From: Macrosoma leucophasiata
Taxonomy: Eukaryota; Arthropoda; Insecta; Lepidoptera; Hedylidae
DNA: 64,000 bases
Direction of reading: 5' to 3'
NCBI GenBank assembly: GCA_036365455.1
Contig: JAWQUS010000030.1
Span: forward strand, 1,860,001 to 1,924,000
Shown here in pieces: positions 42,601 to 45,780 of the stretch. How positions within the stretch are numbered: position 1 is the stretch's first letter; every line of letters begins with the position of its first letter. Made by a program: the position numbers and the translations under genes. The notes below the pieces were generated by a model. That model saw nothing but the letters and a program-made list of their open reading frames with translations. It ran no database searches and was not told the DNA's origin.

Positions 42601-43907
42601 GCTCCCCGCTGCACGTGGCGATATTTTGCGCTCAGAGAAAATGCCAGTTCAGAGGCAGAAGATAAATTTTCTACGGGAAAACTTATATTTTAAGAACTGT
42701 TCATTTCAAAAAGTCGTAGAACAAAATGTTGTTGGGATTGATGTAAAGAGGCTGCCTGCAGGATGTGATGCGCTGATTTCAATTAACCCTGTATAGTCAT
42801 TGAGGACAGGATCGAACATGGGGACCGCAATCGTAGCGTCATTGTTTTCTTTTGAACACAATTTACACCACAACAATTTTCAAAGTGAGGATACCTGTAA
42901 TAGTTGAGGACTTGCGCGAAGACGCCCGGGTGCCTGTCAAAGAAGTACTCGTTGAGGACAGGGTCGTAGTTGGTGAGCGCCTCCGTGAGCCGCGAGAGGC
43001 TCATCATGGGGCGTTATTTTAAACTCAATTATATACACCTAAAAGTGATGATACCTGTAATAGTTGAGGATTTGCGCGAAGACGCCCGGGTGCCTGTTAA
43101 AGAAGTACTCATTGAGGACAGGGTCGTAGTTGGCGAGCGCCTCCGAGAGCCGCGAGAGGCCCATCATAAAGCTTTAATGTTGAACACAATTAGATACACC
43201 TACAAGAGAAGATACCTGTAATAGTTGAGGATTTGCGCGAAGACGCCCGGGTGCCCGTCAAAGATGTACTCGTTGAGGACAGGGTCGTAGGTGGCGAGCG
43301 CCTCCGAGAGCTACGAGAGGGTCATCAAAAGGCTTTAATGTTGAACGCAATTAGATATACGTTAAAGTGAGGATACCTGTAATAGTTGAGGACTTGCGCG
43401 AAGACGCCCGGGTGCCTGTCAAAGAAGTACTCGTTGAGGACAGGGTCGTAGTTGGCGACCGCCTCCGAGAGCCGCGAGAGGCCCATCATAAAGCTTTAAT
43501 GTTTAACACAATTAGATACACCTACAAGAGAAGATACCTGTAATAGTTGAGGATTTGCGCGAAGACGCCCGGGTGCCCGTCAAAGATGTACTCGTTGAGG
43601 ACAGGGTCGTAGTTGGCGAGCGCCTCCGAGAGCTACGAGAGGGTCATCAAAAGGCTTTAATGTTGAACGCAATTAGATATACGTTAAAGTGAGGATACCT
43701 GTAATAGTTGAGGACTTGCGCGAAGACGCCCGGGTGCCTGTCAAAGAAGTACTCGTTGAGAACAGGGTCGTAGTTGGCGAGCGCCTCTGTGAGCCGGGAG
43801 AGGCGCGTCGCGGGGATCTTCTTTAGCGTCGCCTTGTACGTCTCGTGGCGAATACCACCGACGTTGAGAACCACGCGGTTCTCCGCGTCCATGTTCAGGA
43901 GATTCAT
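3226..43907 (-). CDS. Shaw: Shaw, voltage-gated potassium channel (Kv3 class), seven coding exons
   Basis: Pore-forming subunit of a tetrameric plasma-membrane potassium channel of neurons and muscle. Coding exons: 43699-43907, 26436-26553, 18333-18527, 11826-12506, 11295-11430, 10417-10542, 3226-3614. The phases 2, 1, 0, 0, 1, 1 all fit and give 617 residues. Visible in order: T1 domain (about residues 8-105) with [11 protein letters not shown] and the zinc motif H75-X5-C81-X20-C102-C103; S1 from 175; two N-glycosylation sequons (NYT 206, NQT 213) in the S1-S2 loop; S4 near 298-310 with [11 protein letters not shown], a charge-poor voltage sensor as in Shaw; selectivity filter TVGYGD at 377-382; PVP kink in S6 at 408-410; then a basic, proline-rich and serine-rich tail. 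The name rests on near identity to insect Shaw through the core. Introns run up to 17 kb. The tail after exon 5 is the least certain part. Confidence 0.95.
3615..5032. other. Shaw intron 6, proximal part
   Basis: AT-rich intron sequence. A 71-codon plus-strand ORF at 4594-4809 shows no motif. No repeat family recognised. Confidence 0.5.
5033..5110 (+). repeat. Fragment of a 'CTAGCTG-CCCGC' lepidopteran repeat (family G)
   Basis: GACTAGCAGCTGCCCGCAAC matches the head of the copies at 27196 and 28843. It stands next to the Helitron remnant, which may have inserted into it. Confidence 0.45.
5235..6345 (-). pseudogene. Helitron Rep-helicase remnant (Pif1-like helicase part)
   Basis: Several minus-strand frames together spell a decayed Helitron helicase. 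From 5' to 3': [14 protein letters not shown] and [20 protein letters not shown] (6337-6230), the typical Helitron block before the helicase; a frame around 5890-5760 with the Walker A sequence [10 protein letters not shown] (5783-5800 encode GGTGKT); [17 protein letters not shown] (about 5585-5530), the Walker B block; and [12 protein letters not shown] with [11 protein letters not shown] (about 5345-5265). The frame changes several times and stops occur, so it is dead. The Rep nuclease domain was not found upstream. It would have driven rolling-circle transposition. It lies in the sense orientation within Shaw intron 6. Confidence 0.85.
6420..7020. repeat. Degenerate repeat blocks with (ACAGACAAAC) runs
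   Basis: Two related blocks (6425-6560 and 6690-6820) share 'TAGCYCGGACATACATACAG', ACAGACAAAC runs and 'GTAGATCACGYCCCAAGTATTCTT'; a third degenerate block ends at about 7015. This resembles the tail of the family G repeats, which end in CAGACAGACAGA. Presumably old LINE-derived or Helitron-associated sequence. Confidence 0.45.
7021..10316. other. Shaw intron 6, repeat-poor stretch
   Basis: About 3.3 kb with no recognisable mobile element, RNA gene or convincing ORF, which contrasts with the crowded sequence on either side. Small ORFs at 8276-8464, 9624-9812 and 10009-10278 look like chance. Confidence 0.5.
10317..10322 (-). promoter_or_regulatory. Intronic AATAAA after the exon 6 read-through stop
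   Basis: AATAAA lies 33 bases downstream of the in-frame TAA at 10355-10357. Together these would allow an intronic poly(A) isoform of Shaw. Inference. Confidence 0.4.
10355..10416 (-). other. Possible alternative Shaw C-terminus (exon 6 read-through)
   Basis: If the GTACGA donor after exon 6 is not used, the frame continues for 20 codons (ending [11 protein letters not shown]) to a TAA and is followed by an AATAAA. This would give a tail about 109 residues shorter than the spliced form. The exon 6 donor departs from the GTRAGT consensus, which makes retention plausible. Confidence 0.4.
10417..10542 (-). CDS. Shaw: Shaw coding exon 6 (proline/glycine-rich tail)
   Basis: Acceptor TTATGTCCAG, donor ATGG|GTACGA. 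Joined to exon 5, the frame reads [20 protein letters not shown] and then [20 protein letters not shown]. The Pro/Gly-rich run followed by RRMN is as I recall it from insect Shaw tails. 126 bases; enters in phase 1 and leaves in phase 1. Confidence 0.88.
10543..11294. other. Shaw intron 5
   Basis: 752 bases. A 69-codon antisense ORF at 11071-11280 has no support. Nothing else seen. Confidence 0.55.
11295..11430 (-). CDS. Shaw: Shaw coding exon 5 (end of S6)
   Basis: Acceptor TATTCAACAG at 11431-11440, donor C|GTAAGT. It encodes [20 protein letters not shown], with the PVP gating hinge of S6 and then [16 protein letters not shown], a strongly basic start of the cytoplasmic tail. Phase 0 in, phase 1 out. 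Confidence 0.95.
11826..12506 (-). CDS. Shaw: Shaw coding exon 4 (S1 to pore and start of S6)
   Basis: One 227-codon exon (acceptor TTTCTTTCCAG, donor GGT|GTAAGT) holds nearly the whole membrane domain. S1 ([19 protein letters not shown]), an S1-S2 loop with two glycosylation sequons, S2 ([19 protein letters not shown]), S3 ([16 protein letters not shown]), S4 with [21 protein letters not shown]5 ([19 protein letters not shown]), pore helix [17 protein letters not shown], and the start of S6 ([12 protein letters not shown]). No stop or frameshift. Alternative identities such as Shab or Shal are unlikely, given the S4 sequence and the T1 domain of exons 1-2. Confidence 0.98.
12945..13121 (-). 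repeat. tRNA-derived SINE, family B
   Basis: Read on the minus strand: a tRNA-like head (A box 'TTAGTCCAGCGGTG', B box with ATTCGATCCCCGCACCGG), then an 'AAATATTTGT..AGATATTTGTTTCGGGTCTGGG' body. Other copies: 20019, 21668, 45520, 50158 and 53066. In Shaw intron 3. The head is not a functional tRNA; it lacks proper stem pairing. Confidence 0.8.
13425..13719 (+). repeat. Family A repeat, near full length
   Basis: Begins TTTTACTGGTGGTAGAGCTC and ends TTACAT followed by an A-run, so it looks like a retroposed, poly(A)-tailed unit of about 290 bases. About twenty copies occur in this window. No tRNA-like head was found, so it may be the 3' end of a LINE or a SINE of other origin. Confidence 0.8.
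13785..14010 (+). repeat. Unassigned repeat Q, copy 1
   Basis: The block 13893-14010 (CGAGCGTTCATTACCAGCAG ... TTCGATCGACAAATCCGTTT) recurs inverted at 17563-17700, and in a diverged direct copy at 14530-14670. No coding capacity and no family name known to me. Confidence 0.55.
14530..14670 (+). repeat. Unassigned repeat Q, diverged copy 2
   Basis: Shares GTCCAA, ACAAACGAGCGTTCCTTACC and CTATCTACCTGTCTACT with copy 1. The flanks 14011-14529 and 14671-15431 are plain AT-rich intron. Confidence 0.45.
15432..15600 (-). repeat. Family A repeat, 3' part
   Basis: Inverted copy starting with the T-run of the tail; truncated after the CCTCTGTGCCGGAAATTACA block. Confidence 0.75.
15601..16449. other. 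Shaw intron 3, no clear feature
   Basis: AT-rich. Overlapping ORFs on both strands at 15943-16260 show no motif. A short doublet of TCACATCAAACAGGAAA lies at 16200-16238. Confidence 0.45.
16450..16610 (+). repeat. tRNA-derived SINE, low-copy family P
   Basis: A tRNA-like head 'AGTAGTGGCAAAGCGGCTGG' with a B-box-like CTTCGATTCCTG, an AT-rich body and the end CTCACATGTGTTATTGTGAAA. The second copy is at 22530-22700 on the other strand. Only two copies here. Confidence 0.65.
16779..17064 (+). repeat. Family A repeat, near full length
   Basis: Same ends as the 13425 copy, TTTTACTGGTGG to TTACAT plus an A-run, with few differences. Confidence 0.8.
17118..17282 (+). repeat. 3' end of a non-LTR retrotransposon (family I)
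   Basis: Encodes the conserved C-terminus [20 protein letters not shown] and ends in an A-run after GTCTGTCAATGCTTCGATAT. Longer copies of the same LINE lie at 20583 and 30601 on the minus strand. Confidence 0.7.
17563..17700 (-). repeat. Unassigned repeat Q, inverted copy 3
   Basis: Inverted and roughly 80 percent similar to 13893-14010, with a short extra block. The two copies, 3.5 kb apart, could pair in the Shaw pre-mRNA. Confidence 0.55.
17935..18262 (-). repeat. tRNA-derived SINE, family D, 70 bases from Shaw exon 3
   Basis: On the minus strand it starts GACTGCCTCGTTGGCTCAGT with a B box GGTTCGATCCCC, then a body shared with the copy at 44005-44345. It lies downstream of exon 3 in the direction of transcription; 70 bases separate it from the exon end. 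Confidence 0.8.
18333..18527 (-). CDS. Shaw: Shaw coding exon 3 (T1-S1 linker)
   Basis: Acceptor CTTCTTGTCCACAG, donor AAG|GTGGGT; 65 codons in phase 0 at both ends. The product [20 protein letters not shown] continues to [20 protein letters not shown] and ends [11 protein letters not shown], the hinge between the T1 domain and S1. The neighbours fit exactly in phase. The donor is GTGGGT rather than GTAAGT. Confidence 0.95.
18768..19205 (-). pseudogene. Penelope-like element remnant (GIY-YIG endonuclease C-terminus)
   Basis: Minus-strand frames give 'REAIEIKK', NFNREDGW-like and [15 protein letters not shown] blocks with frameshifts and stops. A homologous plus-strand copy lies at 56575-56945. 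The [16 protein letters not shown] pattern is that of the nuclease end of Penelope-like retroelements. Dead fragment within Shaw intron 2. Confidence 0.6.
19226..19580 (+). repeat. Retroposed repeat family E
   Basis: Starts near GGTGTAGATCGTAAGCGA and ends CAGTGGGACGTTTCAAGGGTTGCCATTATTATT, a microsatellite-like tail typical of SINE/LINE 3' ends in Lepidoptera. Copies at 23084, 38585 (inverted) and 60683. Confidence 0.75.
19644..19910 (-). repeat. Family A repeat, diverged
   Basis: Inverted copy from the tail T-run through 'GTGGCAAACAAGC' to CTCGAGCTCCTGCACTGGA. Confidence 0.7.
20019..20215 (+). repeat. tRNA-derived SINE, family B
   Basis: GGCCCGGTTAGTTCAGCGGT head with B box GAGTTCGATCCCCGCACCGG; body with GGTTTATACCTACTGTGGGG. 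One of the best preserved copies. Confidence 0.85.
20583..21045 (-). pseudogene. Non-LTR retrotransposon (Jockey/CR1 group) RT C-terminal fragment, family I
   Basis: The minus frame reads [20 protein letters not shown], then [30 protein letters not shown] and, after a frameshift, [18 protein letters not shown]. This is the thumb and C-terminal region of a common lepidopteran LINE. 5' truncated and frameshifted. Confidence 0.8.
21064..21208 (-). repeat. Family J repeat fragment
   Basis: Inverted copy of the 'CATGCACGCCGATTYCTAAGAC .. GGTAGGCAGAGAGTGTAGAG' repeat seen complete at 24448 and 54945. Confidence 0.65.
21209..21667. other. Shaw intron 2, no feature seen
   Basis: About 460 bases of AT-rich sequence with no recognised motif. 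Confidence 0.5.
21668..21850 (+). repeat. tRNA-derived SINE, family B, diverged
   Basis: 'GCGGTGTGTGATGACCGTTT', B box GGGTTCGATTCCCGTACCAG and the usual body (ATATTTGTATCGGGTCTGGG). Confidence 0.75.
22190..22420 (+). pseudogene. Non-LTR retrotransposon RT C-terminal fragment (Jockey-like)
   Basis: A 62-codon frame with [40 protein letters not shown] and NKLIKILL, the conserved 'NSHL..MIEIWGSA...LQ.IQNK' block at the end of Jockey-group reverse transcriptases. Truncated at both ends; a different LINE from family I. Confidence 0.7.
22530..22700 (-). repeat. tRNA-derived SINE, low-copy family P
   Basis: Minus-strand head GGTTGCTTAGTGGTAAAGCG with GATTCGATTCCTGCTCGAAG; the body and end match 16450-16610. 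Confidence 0.65.
23084..23450 (+). repeat. Retroposed repeat family E, near full length
   Basis: GAAGCGCGCATGGCCCGGCG to GGGTTGCCATTATTATTATT. The most complete of the four copies. Confidence 0.8.
23770..24028 (+). repeat. Repeat family F ('TAGCTGACCCGGAAAACTTC')
   Basis: Starts CTAGCTGACCCGG and ends GCGAGACTAACGAACAGCA plus (TA)n. Copies at 26804, 39862 (inverted), 50066 (split by a SINE) and 62155. Probably a non-autonomous LINE-derived element; classification uncertain. Confidence 0.7.
24246..24690. repeat. Family J repeats, inverted pair
   Basis: Inverted partial copy at 24246-24390 and direct copy at 24448-24690. The direct one runs from ATGTATCTTCACGCCAGGTC to TGGTAGGTCAGTCTTGGTCT and CCTGGGCCTCTGCAACC. 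The two face each other across about 60 bases and could form a hairpin of about 120 bases per arm with mismatches. Confidence 0.65.
24691..25059. other. Shaw intron 2, no feature seen
   Basis: AT-rich spacer without recognised features. Confidence 0.5.
25060..25440. mobile_element. Foldback (hairpin) MITE K1
   Basis: The whole segment folds back on itself. Outer arms: CTACTACACGAAACGGCATT pairs with the region ending GTGCCGTGTAATAAG. Inner arms of about 75 bases: ACAGTACAAATATGAAAAGT onward pairs with ACTGTTCATATTTGTACTGT, and ATGCGCATCA|ATGCGCATG is the centre. No coding capacity. A half copy of the inner arm is at 54485-54560. Confidence 0.75.
25441..26435. other. Shaw intron 2, next to exon 2
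   Basis: About 1 kb with no recognised repeat or gene. Confidence 0.45.
26436..26553 (-). CDS. Shaw: Shaw coding exon 2 (second half of T1 domain)
   Basis: Acceptor CATTGATCCACAG, donor CAG|GTCAGT, 118 bases, phase 2 in and 0 out. Encodes (R)[20 protein letters not shown] and [19 protein letters not shown]. It holds H75, C81, C102 and C103, the HX5CX20CC zinc site that separates Shaw, Shab and Shal T1 domains from Shaker. Too short to appear as a long ORF; found by motif and phase. Confidence 0.96.
26804..27061 (+). repeat. Repeat family F inside another repeat
   Basis: Full copy from CTAGCTGACCCGGCAAACTT to (TA)n, with AAACA on both sides. The outer sequence (CAGAATCAGATATTTATTAA before, GGATGACAAGCACCTTTTAT after) matches the block at 37088-37140, where it is uninterrupted. 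Confidence 0.7.
27089..27478. mobile_element. MITE K2 with long terminal inverted repeats, interrupted
   Basis: Left end GTAGTAACACATGTCCGGAT pairs with the right end ACGTATGTTACTAC; the arms of about 36 bases include TTTGGTACGGAGCGGAC / GTCCGCCGTATCAAA. Interrupted at 27196-27387 by a family G repeat; the uninterrupted relative is at 48370-48545. Confidence 0.75.
27196..27387 (+). repeat. Family G repeat inserted in MITE K2
   Basis: Starts GTACTAGCTGTTGCCCGCGG and ends TTTTTATATTATAGATT, with the family phrase GGAAATCGGTTCGTGCGTTC. The boundaries follow from comparison with the empty site at 48470-48483. Confidence 0.75.
27479..28842. other. Shaw intron 1, mixed repeat debris
   Basis: Family A fragments, inverted, at 27690-27790 and 28214-28262. 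A stretch at 27990-28200 reads in plus frames as Ser/Thr-rich without a family. No other feature. Confidence 0.4.
28843..29506 (+). repeat. Family G repeat, long copy
   Basis: Head TACTAGCTGTGCCCGCGACT; end with AAATCGGTTCACTCGTTTGG, a (CAGA)n run at 29452-29472 and TTTATAATATTAGTAGGGAT. Typical of a very abundant lepidopteran non-autonomous repeat. No ORF. Confidence 0.7.
29938..30124 (-). repeat. Family A repeat, diverged
   Basis: Inverted partial copy with CGTGGAAAACAAGCATACAG and AAAATGCAGGTGCGTTGCCA. MITE K3 follows at its truncated end. Confidence 0.6.
30125..30442. mobile_element. MITE K3 with about 44-base terminal inverted repeats
   Basis: The left end (GTGTGGTAATACACT.., AAGCTACGCGACGGAAGTTC) is the inverse of the right end (GAACTACCGTCGCGTAGCTT, ..AGTGTGTTTACACAC). 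The interior holds further short palindromes. No ORF. Confidence 0.8.
30601..31038 (-). pseudogene. 5'-truncated LINE (family I) inserted in duplication copy I
   Basis: The T-run at 30601-30612 is the A-tail of a minus-strand LINE. Frames read [40 protein letters not shown] and [20 protein letters not shown], the C-terminus of the RT ORF. ATGT at 30597-30600 is repeated at 31039-31042, and copy II has a single ATGT at this point, so the insertion came after the duplication. Confidence 0.85.
32582..32869 (+). repeat. Family A repeat at the end of copy I
   Basis: Complete copy with A-run; it forms the junction between the duplication copies. Confidence 0.8.
32870..34995. repeat. Tandem duplication, copy II
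   Basis: Same order as copy I: 32871 TCACATTGATGG, inverted family A pieces (32940-33070, 33470-33658), the paired 185-base unit (33279-33464, 33679-33873), SINE C 3' piece (34126-34345) and family A (34729-34995). It carries a solo LTR at 34387-34630 that is absent from copy I. Without the later insertions the two copies are about 1.9 kb each and mostly identical. Confidence 0.88.
34387..34630. mobile_element. Solo LTR, 244 bases, with 4-base target duplication
   Basis: Begins TGTGGAGGAACGGG and ends GGACGCTACA, the TG..CA ends of an LTR. It is flanked by CCAT at 34383-34386 and 34631-34634; copy I has the empty site (GTGACCATCAAAG at about 32480). A TATA-like TTGTATATATGCC lies in the middle. 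G+C richer than its surroundings at the left. The parent element is not in the window, so the superfamily is unknown; a 4-base duplication fits Gypsy- or BEL-type elements. Confidence 0.8.
34996..35984. other. Shaw intron 1, no feature seen
   Basis: AT-rich; small ORFs without motifs. Confidence 0.45.
35985..36060 (+). repeat. (GT)n-rich microsatellite
   Basis: Imperfect GTGTGTGTGT / GCGTGCG run, about 75 bases. Confidence 0.8.
36061..36784. other. Shaw intron 1, no feature seen
   Basis: No recognised repeat or gene; a 60-codon antisense-type ORF at 36115-36297 is not supported. Confidence 0.45.
36785..37490 (+). repeat. Two family A repeats, the second split by a 320-base insert
   Basis: A diverged head piece at 36785-36900 is followed by a good copy from 36902. 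The copy breaks at 37073 (after GGAGTGGTAAC) and resumes at 37398 (CTGCATTTTGACCTC). The insert 37074-37397 begins with AATCAGAATCTGAATCAGAAA and GGGTGACAGGCACCTCTTAT, the same element that surrounds the family F copy at 26804. Confidence 0.75.
37540..38010 (+). pseudogene. RTE-like LINE, C-terminal end of reverse transcriptase ORF
   Basis: Open for 135 codons: [79 protein letters not shown] and [11 protein letters not shown], followed by a TGATGATG-type tail. This is the conserved end of a lepidopteran RTE-type LINE. 5' truncated; the remaining frame is intact. Second copy at 53320-53700. Confidence 0.85.
38200..38480 (-). repeat. tRNA-derived SINE, family C
   Basis: Inverted; contains GGGAATCGAACCCAGGAACG (B box complement) and the body AACACCCACGATTCGCCGGT. 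Confidence 0.75.
38585..38965 (-). repeat. Retroposed repeat family E, inverted, near full length
   Basis: Starts with the (ATA)n complement of the tail and CCCATTATACGTCCCACTGC and ends GCTGGGCCATGCGCGCTTCA. Confidence 0.8.
39227..39393 (+). repeat. 72-base tandem repeat, 2.3 copies
   Basis: Units start TTCAAGGTCGTCCCAAATAG at 39227, 39299 and 39371 (partial), nearly identical. 72 is a multiple of 3, so ORFs run through on both strands (24-residue repeats), which is a consequence of the period and not evidence of coding. Confidence 0.9.
39394..39861. other. Shaw intron 1, no feature seen
   Basis: Unremarkable AT-rich sequence. Confidence 0.45.
39862..40126 (-). repeat. Repeat family F, inverted
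   Basis: From (TA)n and TTGCTGTTCGTTTGTCTCGC to AATACGAAGTTTTCCGGATA. Confidence 0.7.
40230..40860. repeat. Repeat N, copy 1, interrupted by a retroposed insert
   Basis: Outer sequence GGTAGGGTAAGTATGCATAG, GACAACTTATTTCTTA and CATGTAATTTCAGTTCATGT is matched inverted at 57000-57185, where it is uninterrupted. Confidence 0.65.
40344..40717 (-). mobile_element. Retroposed element M with A-tail and 14-base target duplication
   Basis: ATATAAGAACTATT occurs at 40330-40343 and 40718-40731. The T-run at 40344-40357 is the A-tail of a minus-strand insert of about 370 bases containing TTACTCGAATTACTGACTGT and TAGCGATGCCATTATACT. A homologous insert (plus strand, with A-run) is at 46490-46806. The source transcript is unknown to me. 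Confidence 0.8.
40913..41216 (+). repeat. tRNA-derived SINE, family C, full length
   Basis: Head TGCCTCGGTAGCCTAGTGGT, B box GGGTTCGATTCCCGGGTAGG, body through GGCCAAAACGTAACCGGCGA, and end TACAGGCGTGAAGTTACGTT. The reference copy for the family. Confidence 0.85.
41236..41515 (+). repeat. Family A repeat, diverged
   Basis: GACTGGTGGTAGAGTTCCAG to TTGCCACCTTCATAAC plus an A-run. Confidence 0.7.
41590..41868 (-). repeat. Family A repeat
   Basis: Inverted copy from GTGGTAAACAAGCATGCAGT to TCCGTCACTAGATCTCTACC. Confidence 0.75.
42234..42512 (-). repeat. Family A repeat
   Basis: Inverted, complete; ends TGGAGCTCTACCACCAGTAA. 380 bases from the partial exon array. Confidence 0.78.
42895..43647 (-). 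repeat. Tandem array of five partial copies of Shaw exon 1
   Basis: Each copy matches the last 35 codons of exon 1 ([34 protein letters not shown]) plus its splice donor. Copies: 42895-43007, 43055-43167, 43216-43325, 43377-43489, 43538-43647. The donor positions are 160 or 161 bases apart, and the last is 161 from the real donor at 43699. The 5' half of the exon (start codon to PAT) is missing from all. Copies at 43216 and 43538 share a TAG in place of arginine (LS*LSEA) and F>I, R>G changes (EYIFDGHPG). Copies at 42895, 43055 and 43377 are open and start ATG ATG (MMSLSR or MMGLSR). Spacers alternate in two types, so part of the array is a 322-base dimer repeated. Probably non-coding duplicates, but the donors are intact. 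Confidence 0.9.
43699..43907 (-). CDS. Shaw: Shaw coding exon 1 (start codon and first half of T1 domain)
   Basis: Starts at ATG 43905-43907 ([20 protein letters not shown]), as in insect Shaw, and runs [20 protein letters not shown] to FAQVLNYYR, ending CAG|GTATCC in phase 2. The NVGG and FFDRHP blocks are the T1 tetramerisation core, which assembles four subunits of the same subfamily. A second in-frame ATG is five codons on, but the first matches the family start. An acceptor-like TTGTTCCAG ends 2 bases before the ATG, so transcription probably starts in an upstream exon. Confidence 0.96.
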
Positions 43908-43908
43908 A

Positions 43909-43920
43909 TCTGGAACAAGT
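43909..43920 (-). promoter_or_regulatory. Shaw: Putative splice acceptor before the Shaw start codon
   Basis: CTTGTTCCAG|ATATG: the AG is at 43910-43911. The pyrimidine tract is weak. If used, exon 1 has only two bases of 5' UTR and the promoter is elsewhere. Confidence 0.5.
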
Positions 43921-44004
43921 TTGGATTATTATTATGGAGCTAATTTTCCTTTTCTTTGAGTACCTATAGGACTATGGTTTAGGTATTCCATTCTAAGATT
44001 GTCT

Positions 44005-44345
44005 GCCTCGTTGGCTTAGTGGTCGCAATCGCAATGGTGAATCCTGACGTCCCGAGTTCGATCCCCAGGTCGAGAAAATTTGTTTTAGGGTTTTTTCTGT
44101 GAGGCAATTGCTTGTAATACGTTCGAGCACATGCACGCCGGAGTCTGGTCAGCCGTCCGAAAGCGGTCGGTCCTGCGTCCGATCTCTCTTCGGTCGTGTG
44201 GGATTGCCGTCTCATCGGATGAGAGTAAAGGAATAGAGAGTGCACCAATGTTTGCGCATACACCTGTGTACTATAATATCTCCCGCGCATTCGGCTAGTC
44301 TCCATTGAGATTGGCCGCCGACCGTGACCGAAATTCAGTCTGGAG
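44005..44345 (+). repeat. tRNA-derived SINE, family D
   Basis: Head GCCTCGTTGGCTTAGTGGTC, B box GAGTTCGATCCCCAGGTCGA, body shared with 17935-18262. It lies about 100 bases upstream of the Shaw start codon, opposite in orientation to Shaw. Confidence 0.8.
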
Positions 44346-45519
44346 GACATTATTTTAAGGTTGAAATTCGGACTAGATATCTACAAAGCGATGTAGAGGA
44401 TGCGAAATTCTGTCTTTTGTGTCTCGCCATTGTTAAATTAGGTACATTAGGAAAGCTTGAGTCTTTACTCTGCATGGTTATTATCTGGTGTATTAATTGA
44501 AGTCTCTGAGTTATTTTAATATAGGTCGTAAAATTGTATTGATATGACGTTTGAGTAAAAGACTATAAGCTACAAAAGATTCACATGTTTTATTTTAAGA
44601 AATTGAAACTCGAAGAAATCGAAATAAGCTTACAGCCGCTTTTATAATGCTAATGTAACCTTCATACCTACTTAATAATGCGTCCCTTTTACTCACCTAT
44701 TCAACTTGTACCCTATTGTGGAGCTAGTTAGCCTGACCTTGAAAGGTTATCCAACAAAAATGAAATATCGTCTATTTCCATAAACATTGTTCAAGTACAA
44801 AAATGAATTCATTGGATGTCTTTGAATGAACGCTGTATAATATTTCGTTCATTGAAAGAGAATTCATAAGGCTGGCAATATTTCTTTTCCTTTTGTTGCG
44901 TCCGTATTGATGTTTTCTTTGTTTTTTTCAATTTGTGTGCTCGCGCTATGGAAATGATCGTTGTATCAAATTGTCGTATTTGAAGGATTTTATTGAATTT
45001 GAATTTTTGTACAATTTTACGGTATCGATTCTCAAATTTTAACACTGGCGGGCTTGATTACTATGTTTTTATTTTTCTGTTGTCGTAAATACACACTTAC
45101 TCCCTACATGAACGTATTTTAGCTAAAGTGATGCTAATCTCTCCTTTGTCTTTTTCTATCCTGCACATTTTACAATGCAACTGACAAAGACAAAGCATTC
45201 TATAGCTAAAACGTATCTAATGTACGTTTATGAATAAGGGGGATAGATATTAAGCTGATTTTTTGTTTTGTTTTAAAATTTAAACCAAATTAAGACTGTT
45301 AAGTACCTATCTGGACCATAGTAAATTTTGTGAGTCAATTTTTATTACAAGCGTTGCATCATTCGTAGAAAGTTCATCATAAATATGATGGTCAAGGAAA
45401 CATAATTTGAGTGTAAAAGCACACATTTCACATGGATGGTAAGTGAATACCGACAACCAAACTGGGGAATCCGGGATTTTAAGCGTGGCAATAAGGGCCT
45501 GCTGTCACTAAATACATAC
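44346..45519. other. Upstream flank or 5' intron of Shaw, no feature seen
   Basis: AT-rich; the most likely place to look for a nearby 5' UTR exon. At 45118-45240 a block (CTTTGTCTTT... ACAAAGCATTCTATAGCTAA, ATGTACGTTTATGAATAAGG) is an inverted match to 29186-29260. Confidence 0.4.
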
Positions 45520-45700
45520 GAGCCAGTTGGTCCAGCGGTGTGTGATGACCGTTTGAAGCGAGGCTCACGGGTTCAATCCCCGTACTGGGACGCATATTTG
45601 TATGGCCTACAGATATTTGTTTCGGGTCTGGGTGTTTGTCAACAACGGCACACACAACACCAGGTTTATAACTAGTATGGGGAGTTTTGGGGGGAACCTT
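45520..45700 (+). repeat. tRNA-derived SINE, family B
   Basis: GAGCCAGTTGGTCCAGCGGT head, B box GGGTTCAATCCCCGTACTGG. Followed at 45705-45780 by an AT palindrome (AATAATATTATTAT repeated). Confidence 0.75.
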
Positions 45701-45780
45701 AAAGTATTAAATAATAATAATAATATTATTATGCACCAAGAAAATGAATATATGAATAACAATAATATTATTATTAGGGG

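Noticed and set aside
42970..43221. 83-codon plus-strand ORF over the exon array (and its relatives at 43774-43959)
   Set aside because: It is the antisense of the partial Shaw exons; conservation comes from the sense strand.
42895..43700. CRISPR-like regular repeat
   Set aside because: The 161-base units are exon copies in a eukaryotic gene; no CRISPR repeat-spacer layout.
45705..45780. AT palindrome as a regulatory hairpin
   Set aside because: Simple AAT/ATT repeats at a SINE tail fold by composition alone.
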